Origin: CAYNTC01 sp964432925
Lineage (GTDB): Bacteria > Planctomycetota > Phycisphaerae > Sedimentisphaerales > Anaerobacaceae
Length of the DNA: 11,640 bases
Direction of reading: 5' to 3'
Assembly: GCA_964432925.1 (NCBI GenBank)
Contig: CAYSPM010000090.1
Span: forward strand, 1 to 11,640
Below are positions 5,448 through 11,640 of the stretch, in pieces. The stretch's first letter is position 1; the number at the start of each line of letters is the position of its first letter. The notes beneath the pieces are model-generated. The model did no database searches. It had not been told where the DNA came from and worked only from the letters and a program-made list of their open reading frames with translations. Both the position numbers and the translations under genes were made by a program.

Positions 5448-6695
5448 GTGATTCTTGGTAAATACTCTTTTGGGATAGGTGACAGATTCGGCCGGCAGGG
5501 AAAGGCTCTACTTTCTGCCATGGAAAAAGCGAAACAACAGGGTGTAGATATTACGCCTGTATGGAACAAGTCCCATAGAGAGCATACCATAATAGGGACA
5601 GAGCCCACCGATGTTCGCAAAGAGGCAGATGACGCCGTCGCAGCTCTCAAGTGGCGGGGGCCTTATTTTGTCGACGCCGACCATATTAACCTCGCGACGG
5701 TTGATGCTTTCGTTGAATCGTCCGACTTCTTCACGCTTGATGTAGCTGAGTTTATTGCTAAAAGGGCTGATAAGGATGAAGTAGATTCATTTGTGCGGAG
5801 ACACAATAGGTTTATCGGTTCGTTTGAAATCGAAGGCACTGATGAGCCATTGCAGATTACTCAGGATCAGGCTGTAGCGGCAGCGAGTAAGTATCTTTTA
5901 GCGATCAAGCACGCCAGCAAAGTCTTTCGTCATATTGAGGCAGCTAAAGGAGCAGCGAATTTCGTGGTCGAGGTTTCGATGGATGAGACCCCCCAGCCGC
6001 AGACACCGGTCGAGTTGCTTTTTATTTTGGCTGCTATTGCGGACGAAGGTATACCAGCTCAAACAATCGCGCCAAGATTTACAGGTCGGTTTAATAAAGG
6101 CGTTGATTATGTCGGTAACGTCACTAAGTTTGAAAAAGAGTTTCGACAGGATGTTGCGGTGATAAAGTTTGCGGTTAAAGAATTTGGGCTACCGGAAAAT
6201 CTCAAGCTTAGCGTCCACTCCGGCAGTGACAAGTTTTCACTTTACGCACCCATAAATCGGGCGCTAAAGAAATTCGATGCAGGCTTACATATCAAGACGG
6301 CCGGCACGACCTGGCTGGAGGAATTGGCCGGCCTGGCAGAGGCTGGCGGAGACGGACTTGCCATCGCCAAAAAAGTTTATGCTAAAGCCTTTTCACGGAT
6401 AGATGAGCTTTGTGGTCCCTACGCGACGGTTATTGATATTGATATCGAGCAACTGCCAAGCCCTGAGCAGGTGGATAGCTGGGATGGAAAGGCTTTTGTT
6501 GCAGCTTTACATCACGACCAATCGTGTAAGGATTACAATCTGAACTTCCGCCAGCTTTTGCATGTCGCATACAAAATCGCCGCTGAAATGGGTCAGCACT
6601 ATTATGAGGCGCTGGCCAGGTATCAGGACATAATCGCCTGCAATGTCACGGAAAACATTTACGAGCGACACATAAGGCCGGTTTTTCTGGGGTGA
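5448..6695 (+). CDS. uxaE: Tagaturonate epimerase (tagaturonate-fructuronate epimerase, UxaE family)
   Basis: The 415-residue cytoplasmic product matches the UxaE family, described in Thermotoga maritima as interconverting D-tagaturonate and D-fructuronate. The reaction links galacturonate and glucuronate breakdown to the common path to 2-keto-3-deoxygluconate. Family-like segments are GKYSFGIGDRFGRQGKA (4-20), FVDADHINL (74-82), IAPRFTGRFNKGVDY (207-221), the HSGSDKFSLY motif (257-266), KTAGTTWLEEL (283-293), LNFRQLLHVAYKIAAEMG (365-382) and the terminal ERHIRPVFLG. The protein appears complete, though somewhat shorter than the ~480 residues I recall for the Thermotoga enzyme. GTG start with an excellent ribosome site. 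The remains of a TRAP transporter stand directly upstream, so this is probably the surviving enzyme of a hexuronate uptake and catabolism operon. No other uronate gene is in the window. Confidence 0.88.
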   Translation: MILGKYSFGIGDRFGRQGKALLSAMEKAKQQGVDITPVWNKSHREHTIIGTEPTDVRKEADDAVAALKWRGPYFVDADHINLATVDAFVESSDFFTLDVAEFIAKRADKDEVDSFVRRHNRFIGSFEIEGTDEPLQITQDQAVAAASKYLLAIKHASKVFRHIEAAKGAANFVVEVSMDETPQPQTPVELLFILAAIADEGIPAQTIAPRFTGRFNKGVDYVGNVTKFEKEFRQDVAVIKFAVKEFGLPENLKLSVHSGSDKFSLYAPINRALKKFDAGLHIKTAGTTWLEELAGLAEAGGDGLAIAKKVYAKAFSRIDELCGPYATVIDIDIEQLPSPEQVDSWDGKAFVAALHHDQSCKDYNLNFRQLLHVAYKIAAEMGQHYYEALARYQDIIACNVTENIYERHIRPVFLG

Positions 6696-6706
6696 TGAAT
6701 AAGGTG

Positions 6707-6736
6707 TTGTAATGTAGTATATATACTACATTACAA
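6707..6736. repeat. Perfect 30-bp palindrome A
   Basis: The left half TTGTAATGTAGTATA and the right half TATACTACATTACAA are exact reverse complements with no spacer. It begins 11 bases after the uxaE stop. Its central 20 bases, ATGTAGTATATATACTACAT, recur exactly in the palindrome at 7010-7039, while the outer five bases of each arm differ but remain self-complementary. Confidence 0.97.
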
Positions 6737-6758
6737 TCTTATAGCTAAGATTTTTTTG
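6735..6758 (+). terminator. Weak intrinsic terminator after uxaE
   Basis: A 7-bp A+T-rich stem AATCTTA (6735-6741)/TAAGATT (6746-6752) with a TAGC loop runs into a T-tract ending at 6757. The stem is weak alone. It directly abuts the 30-bp palindrome, which can form a second hairpin just upstream. Confidence 0.6.
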
Positions 6759-6837
6759 GCGTCTTAGCGCACAGGACCTGCGAGATCTGCGGTTATTATA
6801 GGTCTGCAGAGTTAAATTATCAGATATTCCTTGACAC

Positions 6838-6889
6838 CCAAGCCAAGGCTGGGCTAAGGTATATATACTAAAGCCCAGCCTTGGCTTGG
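6838..6889. repeat. 52-bp dyad with G+C-rich arms and the same central motif
   Basis: Two 18-base arms, CCAAGCCAAGGCTGGGCT (6838-6855) and its exact complement (6872-6889), surround a 16-base centre. The centre contains GTATATATAC (6859-6868) at the exact midpoint, the same ten bases found at the centre of both 30-bp palindromes. Only three positions on each side (6856-6858 and 6869-6871) fail to pair fully. As RNA it would be a very stable hairpin. No T-run follows, so it is not an ordinary terminator. Confidence 0.95.
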
Positions 6890-6891
6890 TC

Positions 6892-6960
6892 CCACACGTT
6901 AATAGGTGTTCAGCGAGCCGTAGGACCGGACGGATGCAGGTTATTGGAATACGCGTGTGG
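6892..6960. other. Possible structured RNA or DNA element
   Basis: CCACACG (6892-6898) pairs with CGTGTGG (6954-6960), enclosing a smaller CCGT (6918-6921)/ACGG (6930-6933) hairpin. It begins two bases after the 52-bp dyad. No reading frame of note covers it. It could be part of a non-coding RNA or of a small non-autonomous element; chance pairing is possible. Confidence 0.3.
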
Positions 6961-6997
6961 AAAAATTGCTGCTTGGTCTATAAGGTAGTGTTGTTGG

Positions 6998-7026
6998 TTG
7001 CGGAGATCCGTTACATGTAGTATATA
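6998..7026 (+). promoter_or_regulatory. Putative abiEi promoter overlapped by a palindrome
   Basis: TTGCGG (6998-7003), 17 bases, then TATATA (7021-7026), the latter at the middle of the second 30-bp palindrome. The -35 match is only three of six. If correct, a protein bound to the palindrome would block this promoter, as expected for an autoregulated antitoxin gene. Confidence 0.35.
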
Positions 7027-7039
7027 TACTACATGTAAC
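7010..7039. repeat. Perfect 30-bp palindrome B
   Basis: The left half GTTACATGTAGTATA and the right half TATACTACATGTAAC are exact reverse complements with no spacer. It shares its central 20 bases with the palindrome at 6707-6736. It ends 35 bp before the AbiEi-like start codon, a usual place for an operator; AbiEi proteins are known to bind inverted repeats at their own promoters. Confidence 0.97.
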
Positions 7040-7074
7040 AGATGAGTAACTCCGTGCAATGGAGATAGTCAGAT

Positions 7075-7950
7075 ATGGCGCAAGAACGCATAAGGATAGC
7101 AAAACCCGACATAGTCAGGCTTTTTGAAAGACAAAGCAGCAAGATCCTGACAAGAACTGAGATCGAGAGGGTTTTCGAAACCAATCGAGAGTTCTGGCGC
7201 TTGCGCCGGACAATGAGAGTCGAAGAGTTCATTGAATTCTTGCTTGCAAAAACAAGGTTGCAGAAAGTGATTTTAGACTTTCCGAATCGGAGGGTCGTAA
7301 GGTATACTTGGGGCGAAAGACCACTTTACGAACTGCTGATGATCGTACATCCAAGCTGTTACTTTTCGCATTACACGGCTGTTTATTTCCACGGTTTGAC
7401 CGAACAGCTGCCAAAAACCGTTTACGTGAATCAAGAGCAGCGGGCCAAACCTTCTAGCCAAGCGGGTCTAACGCAAGATCGGATTGACGCGGCATTCCGG
7501 CGGCCGACGAGGCTGTCAAATAACTTCACGGAGTATGAGAATCGCAGGATATATTTGTTGAGCGGTAAACACACAGGCAATCTCGGTGTTATCGAGGCTG
7601 AGGGTCCGGACGGGGAAGCCCTCCACGTGACCGGCGTGGAAAGGACCCTGATTGACATAACAGTCAGACCAGAATACGCTGGCGGTGTGTTTGAAGTTTT
7701 GAAAGCCTACAGATTAGCGAAGCCGCAGGTATCCGTTAATAAACTCGCGGCGACGTTGAAAAAACTGGACTACGTTTATCCCTACCACCAAGCTGTTGGG
7801 TTCTATTTGGAGAGGGCAGGGGTCTACAAGGAGAGTTCGATTGCCTTGTTGAGCAAACTCGAGTTTCAGTATGATTTTTACCTGATGCACCAGATAAGGG
7901 ACAAAGCGTATTCGGAGAAGTGGCGATTATACTTCCCAAAGGGTCTGTAG
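7075..7950 (+). CDS. abiEi: AbiEi-like antitoxin / transcriptional regulator
   Basis: The 291-residue product fits the AbiEi family, the antitoxin and autorepressor of AbiE toxin-antitoxin and phage-abortive-infection modules. An N-terminal winged-helix-like region (about 10-80, IVRLFERQSSKILTRTEIER... through VVRYTWG) should bind DNA. The core holds YFSHYTAVYFHGLTEQLP (96-113) followed by a TVYVNQ strand. Later come LHVTGVERTLIDITVRPEY (183-201) and GGVFEVLKAYR (203-213), patterns shared with AbiEi-type proteins. The ATG at 7075 has GGAG ten bases upstream. The perfect palindrome at 7010-7039 lies just ahead and could be its operator. The toxin-like partner is not downstream on the same strand but convergent, and the two genes overlap by 24 bp at their 3' ends. 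Family assignment is confident; direct antitoxin activity is inferred. Confidence 0.82.
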   Translation: MAQERIRIAKPDIVRLFERQSSKILTRTEIERVFETNREFWRLRRTMRVEEFIEFLLAKTRLQKVILDFPNRRVVRYTWGERPLYELLMIVHPSCYFSHYTAVYFHGLTEQLPKTVYVNQEQRAKPSSQAGLTQDRIDAAFRRPTRLSNNFTEYENRRIYLLSGKHTGNLGVIEAEGPDGEALHVTGVERTLIDITVRPEYAGGVFEVLKAYRLAKPQVSVNKLAATLKKLDYVYPYHQAVGFYLERAGVYKESSIALLSKLEFQYDFYLMHQIRDKAYSEKWRLYFPKGL

Positions 7951-8799
7951 AGCTTTACATTTATTCATGACATAGTCGAAGTAGAAATCGAAGGTCTTTA
8001 ATCTAGTTTTTGGCTTTGCTGTGGCCTCTACAGACGCGAAATCAGGGCGGTGGTATTCCCTATACTGGGTGATTTTCCCAATTAGCGAGAGAGGGACTTT
8101 TTTTGCGTCAAATATCTTTCTGAGTAAGTCATCATTTCGAGGAGAAGTCAAATTGATTTTGAAGTGTTTCATGACAGTGTAGATGTCGAAGAAATCCCGA
8201 GCCCTGGCAGTTTTAGTGGAGTTTGGAGTATATTCAGGCATTTGCTGGCAAATGGCGCGGAGCTTTTCAAAGACGATCATTTCTGGGGTATAGACATATA
8301 TTGTATAGTAATCTAATTCACTCTCGGTCTTAGGGACGCAGTACTCAAATTTGCTGATGCTAACCTTGAGTATTCGTTTGTGGTTCGGGCTTACTTCGAT
8401 AGCGTTTACGCGTAAAGACCGTGGATTGTTTTGCAGCTCATTGTACTTAGTGGCTTCTATGACTTTGAATTGGAGAACATAGCCGCCCCAAAATTCAGGC
8501 TGGGGCGTGCTTGAAGCTTCGGGGACTTCGGTGAGGGATATGTCAAAGACTTTGTAACCATGCTCTCGAAAAGTTTCTTTTAATACTTTTTCCATTTTGT
8601 TTTTTATGACAGGGATCTCTGCTTTGTCAAATCCTTTATCGGTCGAGAAGTCTAGGTCGAGAGACGAGCGTTGGGCTACCCTGTAAACTATGTCTAGCGC
8701 ATTGCCGCCTTTGAGAACAAGGGAGTCCATTAAATCGTCGTCGGAAAACAGAGCGATTATTGCAATGCGCTTAATTTGTTCCAACTTTTCGATATCCAA
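7927..8799 (-). CDS. abiEii: AbiEii/AbiGii-type nucleotidyltransferase toxin
   Basis: The 290-residue product carries the polymerase-beta-type nucleotidyltransferase signature of AbiEii toxins. KGGNALD (residues 30-36) and SSLDLDFST (45-53, with the two metal-binding Asp of DLDF) come first. EKLRAIC (178-184) and ARDFFDIY (199-206) follow, the third and fourth family motifs. All catalytic motifs look intact. Characterised AbiEii-like enzymes act as growth inhibitors by transferring nucleotides, in some relatives onto tRNA. The start is uncertain. I chose TTG at 8799 because GGAGGG stands six bases before it; ATG at 8817 (weak AAGG) and TTG at 8844 are in-frame alternatives. The gene runs toward abiEi and ends inside it, so the pair cannot be cotranscribed, unlike the usual abiEi-abiEii operon. 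An inverted repeat lies upstream. Confidence 0.87.
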   Translation of the reverse strand: MDIEKLEQIKRIAIIALFSDDDLMDSLVLKGGNALDIVYRVAQRSSLDLDFSTDKGFDKAEIPVIKNKMEKVLKETFREHGYKVFDISLTEVPEASSTPQPEFWGGYVLQFKVIEATKYNELQNNPRSLRVNAIEVSPNHKRILKVSISKFEYCVPKTESELDYYTIYVYTPEMIVFEKLRAICQQMPEYTPNSTKTARARDFFDIYTVMKHFKINLTSPRNDDLLRKIFDAKKVPLSLIGKITQYREYHRPDFASVEATAKPKTRLKTFDFYFDYVMNKCKALQTLWEV

Positions 8800-8816
8800 C
8801 AGTCGCCCTCCATACA

Positions 8817-8857
8817 TTGATAAGATTACCTTTATCAGAATCAAATCTGGTTATCAA
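8817..8857 (-). repeat. Inverted repeat upstream of abiEii, possible operator
   Basis: TTGATAA (8817-8823) and TTATCAA (8851-8857) are exact complements. Pairing extends to ACC (8828-8830) with GGT (8849-8851 region) if GATT is looped out. The pair lies directly before the abiEii ribosome site. It does not resemble the palindromes in front of abiEi, so the two promoters would not obviously share a regulator. Significance is uncertain because the arms are short and A+T-rich. Confidence 0.35.
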
Positions 8858-9057
8858 GAAGTTTTCTGACTAACTGTTTTTACCATGTGAAATTACCCTA
8901 GATGGGCTCGGCCATACCGTTGGATTTGTCGCTGGAACTGCCAATTGTGCAGAACAGAGCACTGGCTTGCCGATATAGGTTATGTCCTGCACCGGACGTA
9001 AGGACTTGTAGCCCTTTGGAGATATATTTTTATAGGACTTGGTAGGATAATAACGGC

Positions 9058-11526
9058 GTGAAAAGGAAAAAGAGGGCATGTAACAACAAACCCAGAAATC
9101 CCCTAAATGGTAGTGGTGCCAGAAAGGCCCTTTATTGTTTTGGCGTCCTTGTTTGTTTGGTTTTACTTTGCAGTTGTCTTAGCTTTGACATCAAGGATTG
9201 GCCAAGTAAGTTTGCCTATCCCCATAATCAGCCACCTGCTAATTGGTGCGGGTCGGTGGGGGCTTTCTGCGCATACTACTTAATGTACTTTATTGGGCCT
9301 GGTGTTTTTGTAATATTCACTTCAGCAATTTGCTTTCTGTCTTTTAGGTTGGCTAATCGGCCGATAGGCCAACTCCTTTTTCGTGCAGTCGGCCTGGGAC
9401 TTGTTACAGTCGCGGCCTCGGCCAGCTTCTATTGCATTTGGCCCTATCGCGTCTATGTTTTCCCGATGGGCTCCGGCGGCATACTTGGTGTTGCTACGAC
9501 AACTTTTATGCGCAACAACTTTGCCGCGCTGGGTACACTCATTTTAATAGCTGCAACCTGGATAGTTGGGCTTGTTCTCTTAGCTGATAGTCTCATCTTA
9601 GTTGTTCTAAGCGTTCTTGCAATTGGAGTCAAAAAAATTGTCGGTTTGACAGCACCAGCCTTCTCGGCTGCGAAGCACCGGTCGGAGGCTCTTAGTGATA
9701 TCTGGCGAAAGCTCAGCTCCAGGCAAAAGTCACTAGCCATCGGTGTCAAACCAGTCCATGCCGATTCTGCGCGGGGTGCGCCATCAAGCAAAGTCACCGC
9801 CGAAGCCGGTGGGCGCTCAGACGGCATCGTTGTGAAGCGCCCTGACAGTGGAACCATGAAGCAGATAGCGGCTAATTCACCCAGCCGAACGTTTGTGCAA
9901 CCGTCTTATGATGACTACACTTTGCCGCCGCTGGTTCTGCTGGCTGAGCCTGAGTATGGCTTCGCTGCTGTGCAGGAAAAGGTCGTAAAGGGGAAAGCTA
10001 CAGACTTGGAGAAACTGTTGGCGGAGTTCAATATCAGCGCTCATGTCGTGGCGGCTGAGACCGGCCCGGTCGTGACAATGTTCGAGCTGGAACTCGCAGC
10101 CGGTGTCAAGGTAAGTCAAATATCGGCGTTGGCTAACGATATAGCTCGGGCATTGGGTGTTGGAGCTGTTCGCGTCGTGGCCCCTTTGCCTGGTAAGCAC
10201 ACGATCGGCATTGAGGTGCCGAACAGCGAGAAAGAAAGAGTCCGTATGAAAAGCATGATGGTGCTAGCTGGCAGCAAACCCCAGCGAATGCAGATTCCAC
10301 TTTTTCTGGGAAAGGATTCGTCAGGTGAAGCTCTTGTTTCAGACCTTACAACGATGCCGCACCTGCTCATTGCCGGCACCACCGGCTCAGGCAAAAGCGT
10401 CTGCATAAACAGCATCATCACCGGTATATTGCTCACCAAACGGCCCGATGAGGTCAAGTTAATTCTCATCGACCCTAAAATGGTCGAGATGACAGCCTTC
10501 AATACCATCCCGCACCTGATGTGCCCGATCGTCACGGAAACACAGACAGCCGTGCAGATACTTGAATGGGCTACCGTCAAAATGGATGAGCGCTACGCCA
10601 TCTTGGCTGAGGCCAGAGTCAAGAACGTTGCCGAATTTAATAGACTCGGGGCAGAGGAAATTATAAAGCGATTCGATCCGAGTACGCCGGGGGAAGAAGC
10701 TAAGATACCTAAGAAGCTGCAATATATTGTGATCGTGATTGATGAGCTTGCTGATTTGATGATGACCGCGCCCAAAGAGATAGAAGCCTATATTGTTCGC
10801 CTCGCGCAGAAAAGCCGAGCGGTCGGTATTCATATTGTTTTGGCAACCCAACGGCCGCAGGCGACCGTCGTCACCGGACTTATCAAGTCCAATATGCCTA
10901 CCAGGATCGGCTTCCGTGTCGCGGCGAAGACCGATAGTCGAATCATTCTGGATCAGAATGGCGCCGAGACGTTGCTTGGCGAGGGTGACATGCTGTTTCT
11001 AAAGCCTGGAACGAGCGATTTGATACGAGCCCAAGGCACCTTTGTTGATGAGAGCGAGATAAAACGGATTGTAAAGCATCTCAAAGAAATCGCCGAGCCC
11101 CAGTTCCATCCTGAGTTAACTCAATTGAAAAAGGTTGACACCTCGGAGATGCAAAAAGATGAGCTTTTCGACGATGCCGTTCGTGTTGTGCTTGAGACAC
11201 ACCGTGGAAGCGTCTCGCTGCTTCAGCGCAGGCTCAACGTGGGTTATGCCCGTGCTTCGCGGATGATCGAGATGATGGCCGGCGCCGGTATACTCGGTGA
11301 ATACAAGGGCAGCCAGGCACGCGAAGTGATAATGACACTTGAAGAGTACGAGCGGATTCGTGAGCAGATGGAGCGGGATGCTGACGCAGTCTATGAAGAT
11401 GCCGACCGGGATGACGCGTCCGATACTGTCTATGGTGAGCCTGTTGTGCAGAAGGGTCGCAAAGCGGGGGATCATATAAGTGAAGGTCAGCGCGGCTACA
11501 TCTCCGTCGACAGCGAGCAGGATTAA
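9058..11526 (+). CDS. ftsK: DNA translocase FtsK/SpoIIIE
   Basis: This 822-residue membrane-anchored, ATP-driven pump moves chromosome ends through the division septum. The N-terminus has about four transmembrane segments (22-42, 66-95, 106-128, 155-191), followed by a linker (about 195-290). The FtsK alpha/beta motor has Walker A AGTTGSGKS (439-447), Walker B VIVIDELADLM (558-568), IDPKMVEM (471-478), LATQRPQATVVTGLIKSN (595-612) and RIGFRVAAKTDSRIILD (616-632). The C-terminal winged-helix gamma domain (about 703-760, GSVSLLQRRLNVGYARASRM) reads polar DNA guide sequences. An acidic tail (766-822) follows. The length is normal for a short-linker FtsK. The GTG start at 9058 has AGGA ten bases upstream. 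The gene stands alone on this strand, with a convergent tRNA 48 bp after its stop. No clear promoter was found in the gap before it. Confidence 0.96.
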   Translation: MKRKKRACNNKPRNPLNGSGARKALYCFGVLVCLVLLCSCLSFDIKDWPSKFAYPHNQPPANWCGSVGAFCAYYLMYFIGPGVFVIFTSAICFLSFRLANRPIGQLLFRAVGLGLVTVAASASFYCIWPYRVYVFPMGSGGILGVATTTFMRNNFAALGTLILIAATWIVGLVLLADSLILVVLSVLAIGVKKIVGLTAPAFSAAKHRSEALSDIWRKLSSRQKSLAIGVKPVHADSARGAPSSKVTAEAGGRSDGIVVKRPDSGTMKQIAANSPSRTFVQPSYDDYTLPPLVLLAEPEYGFAAVQEKVVKGKATDLEKLLAEFNISAHVVAAETGPVVTMFELELAAGVKVSQISALANDIARALGVGAVRVVAPLPGKHTIGIEVPNSEKERVRMKSMMVLAGSKPQRMQIPLFLGKDSSGEALVSDLTTMPHLLIAGTTGSGKSVCINSIITGILLTKRPDEVKLILIDPKMVEMTAFNTIPHLMCPIVTETQTAVQILEWATVKMDERYAILAEARVKNVAEFNRLGAEEIIKRFDPSTPGEEAKIPKKLQYIVIVIDELADLMMTAPKEIEAYIVRLAQKSRAVGIHIVLATQRPQATVVTGLIKSNMPTRIGFRVAAKTDSRIILDQNGAETLLGEGDMLFLKPGTSDLIRAQGTFVDESEIKRIVKHLKEIAEPQFHPELTQLKKVDTSEMQKDELFDDAVRVVLETHRGSVSLLQRRLNVGYARASRMIEMMAGAGILGEYKGSQAREVIMTLEEYERIREQMERDADAVYEDADRDDASDTVYGEPVVQKGRKAGDHISEGQRGYISVDSEQD

Positions 11527-11574
11527 TTCAGACTTTATAGCCCTCTACTTTTTACCGAGCTTAATCAGTCAAAA

Positions 11575-11640
<66 letters not shown>

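Noticed and set aside
6831..6865. TTGACA near TATATA before the 52-bp dyad, as a promoter
   Set aside because: The two boxes are 23 bases apart, well beyond the workable 16-18, and the -10 would lie in the hairpin loop. No suitable box exists at the right distance.
6696..7074. CRISPR-like or tandem repeat array
   Set aside because: The repeated units are three palindromic elements of different arm sequence at unequal spacing (142 and 161 bp), not regular direct repeats with spacers, and no cas gene is nearby.
8902..9045. 47-codon plus-strand ATG frame between abiEii and ftsK
   Set aside because: No ribosome site (an in-frame TAG directly precedes the ATG) and no recognisable features.
8870..9079. 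69-codon minus-strand frame before ftsK
   Set aside because: Overlaps the ftsK start on the other strand. No ribosome site and no protein-like pattern.
9453..11475. Several 100-150 codon minus-strand frames inside ftsK
   Set aside because: They are antisense to continuous FtsK coding sequence with all motor motifs intact, and are shadows of its codon bias.

Overview
The window looks like a chromosomal segment of a Gram-negative-type bacterium, most likely a planctomycete of the Phycisphaerae/Sedimentisphaerales type. This is an inference. It rests on the style of the ECF sigma/anti-sigma locus, the tagaturonate epimerase, the mixed ATG/GTG/TTG starts with good Shine-Dalgarno sites, and the tRNA without an encoded CCA. 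No rRNA or other decisive taxonomic marker is present.

Left third, minus strand (3746 down to 287): a four-gene operon. It holds an ECF sigma factor, an overlapping (ATGA) single-pass membrane protein that is probably its anti-sigma factor, and two tandem paralogous secreted proteins of unknown function. The likely theme is a cell-envelope signalling unit in which the two exported proteins are partners or outputs of the sigma/anti-sigma pair. The right boundary is a roughly 345-bp intergenic region shared with a divergent TPR lipoprotein gene (4092-4796), which ends in a strong intrinsic terminator.

Middle, plus strand (5080-6758): a sigma-70-like promoter is followed by a scar. The first ~54 codons of a TRAP-transporter substrate-binding lipoprotein (DctP), with a lost start codon, are joined out of frame to what looks like the last ~33 codons of a TRAP large permease (DctM). 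An intact tagaturonate epimerase (uxaE) follows after 35 bp. The simplest reading is a former dctP-dctQ-dctM-uxaE hexuronate uptake and catabolism operon that suffered a large internal deletion and kept only its enzyme and promoter.

Right of uxaE (6696-7074) is a 379-bp non-coding region. It carries a weak terminator, two perfect 30-bp palindromes with a shared 20-bp core and compensatory arm changes, and between them a 52-bp dyad with 18-bp G+C-rich arms around the same GTATATATAC centre. It leads into an AbiE-type toxin-antitoxin module in an unusual tail-to-tail layout: the AbiEi-like antitoxin on plus (7075-7950) and the AbiEii-like nucleotidyltransferase toxin on minus (stop at 7927), overlapping by 24 bp.

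The right end holds a full-length FtsK/SpoIIIE DNA translocase (9058-11526) and, on the minus strand, a tRNA-Pro(TGG) cut by the window edge. The most unusual material is the palindrome cluster with the convergent AbiE pair, the collapsed TRAP operon, and the sigma/anti-sigma operon with duplicated secreted proteins.
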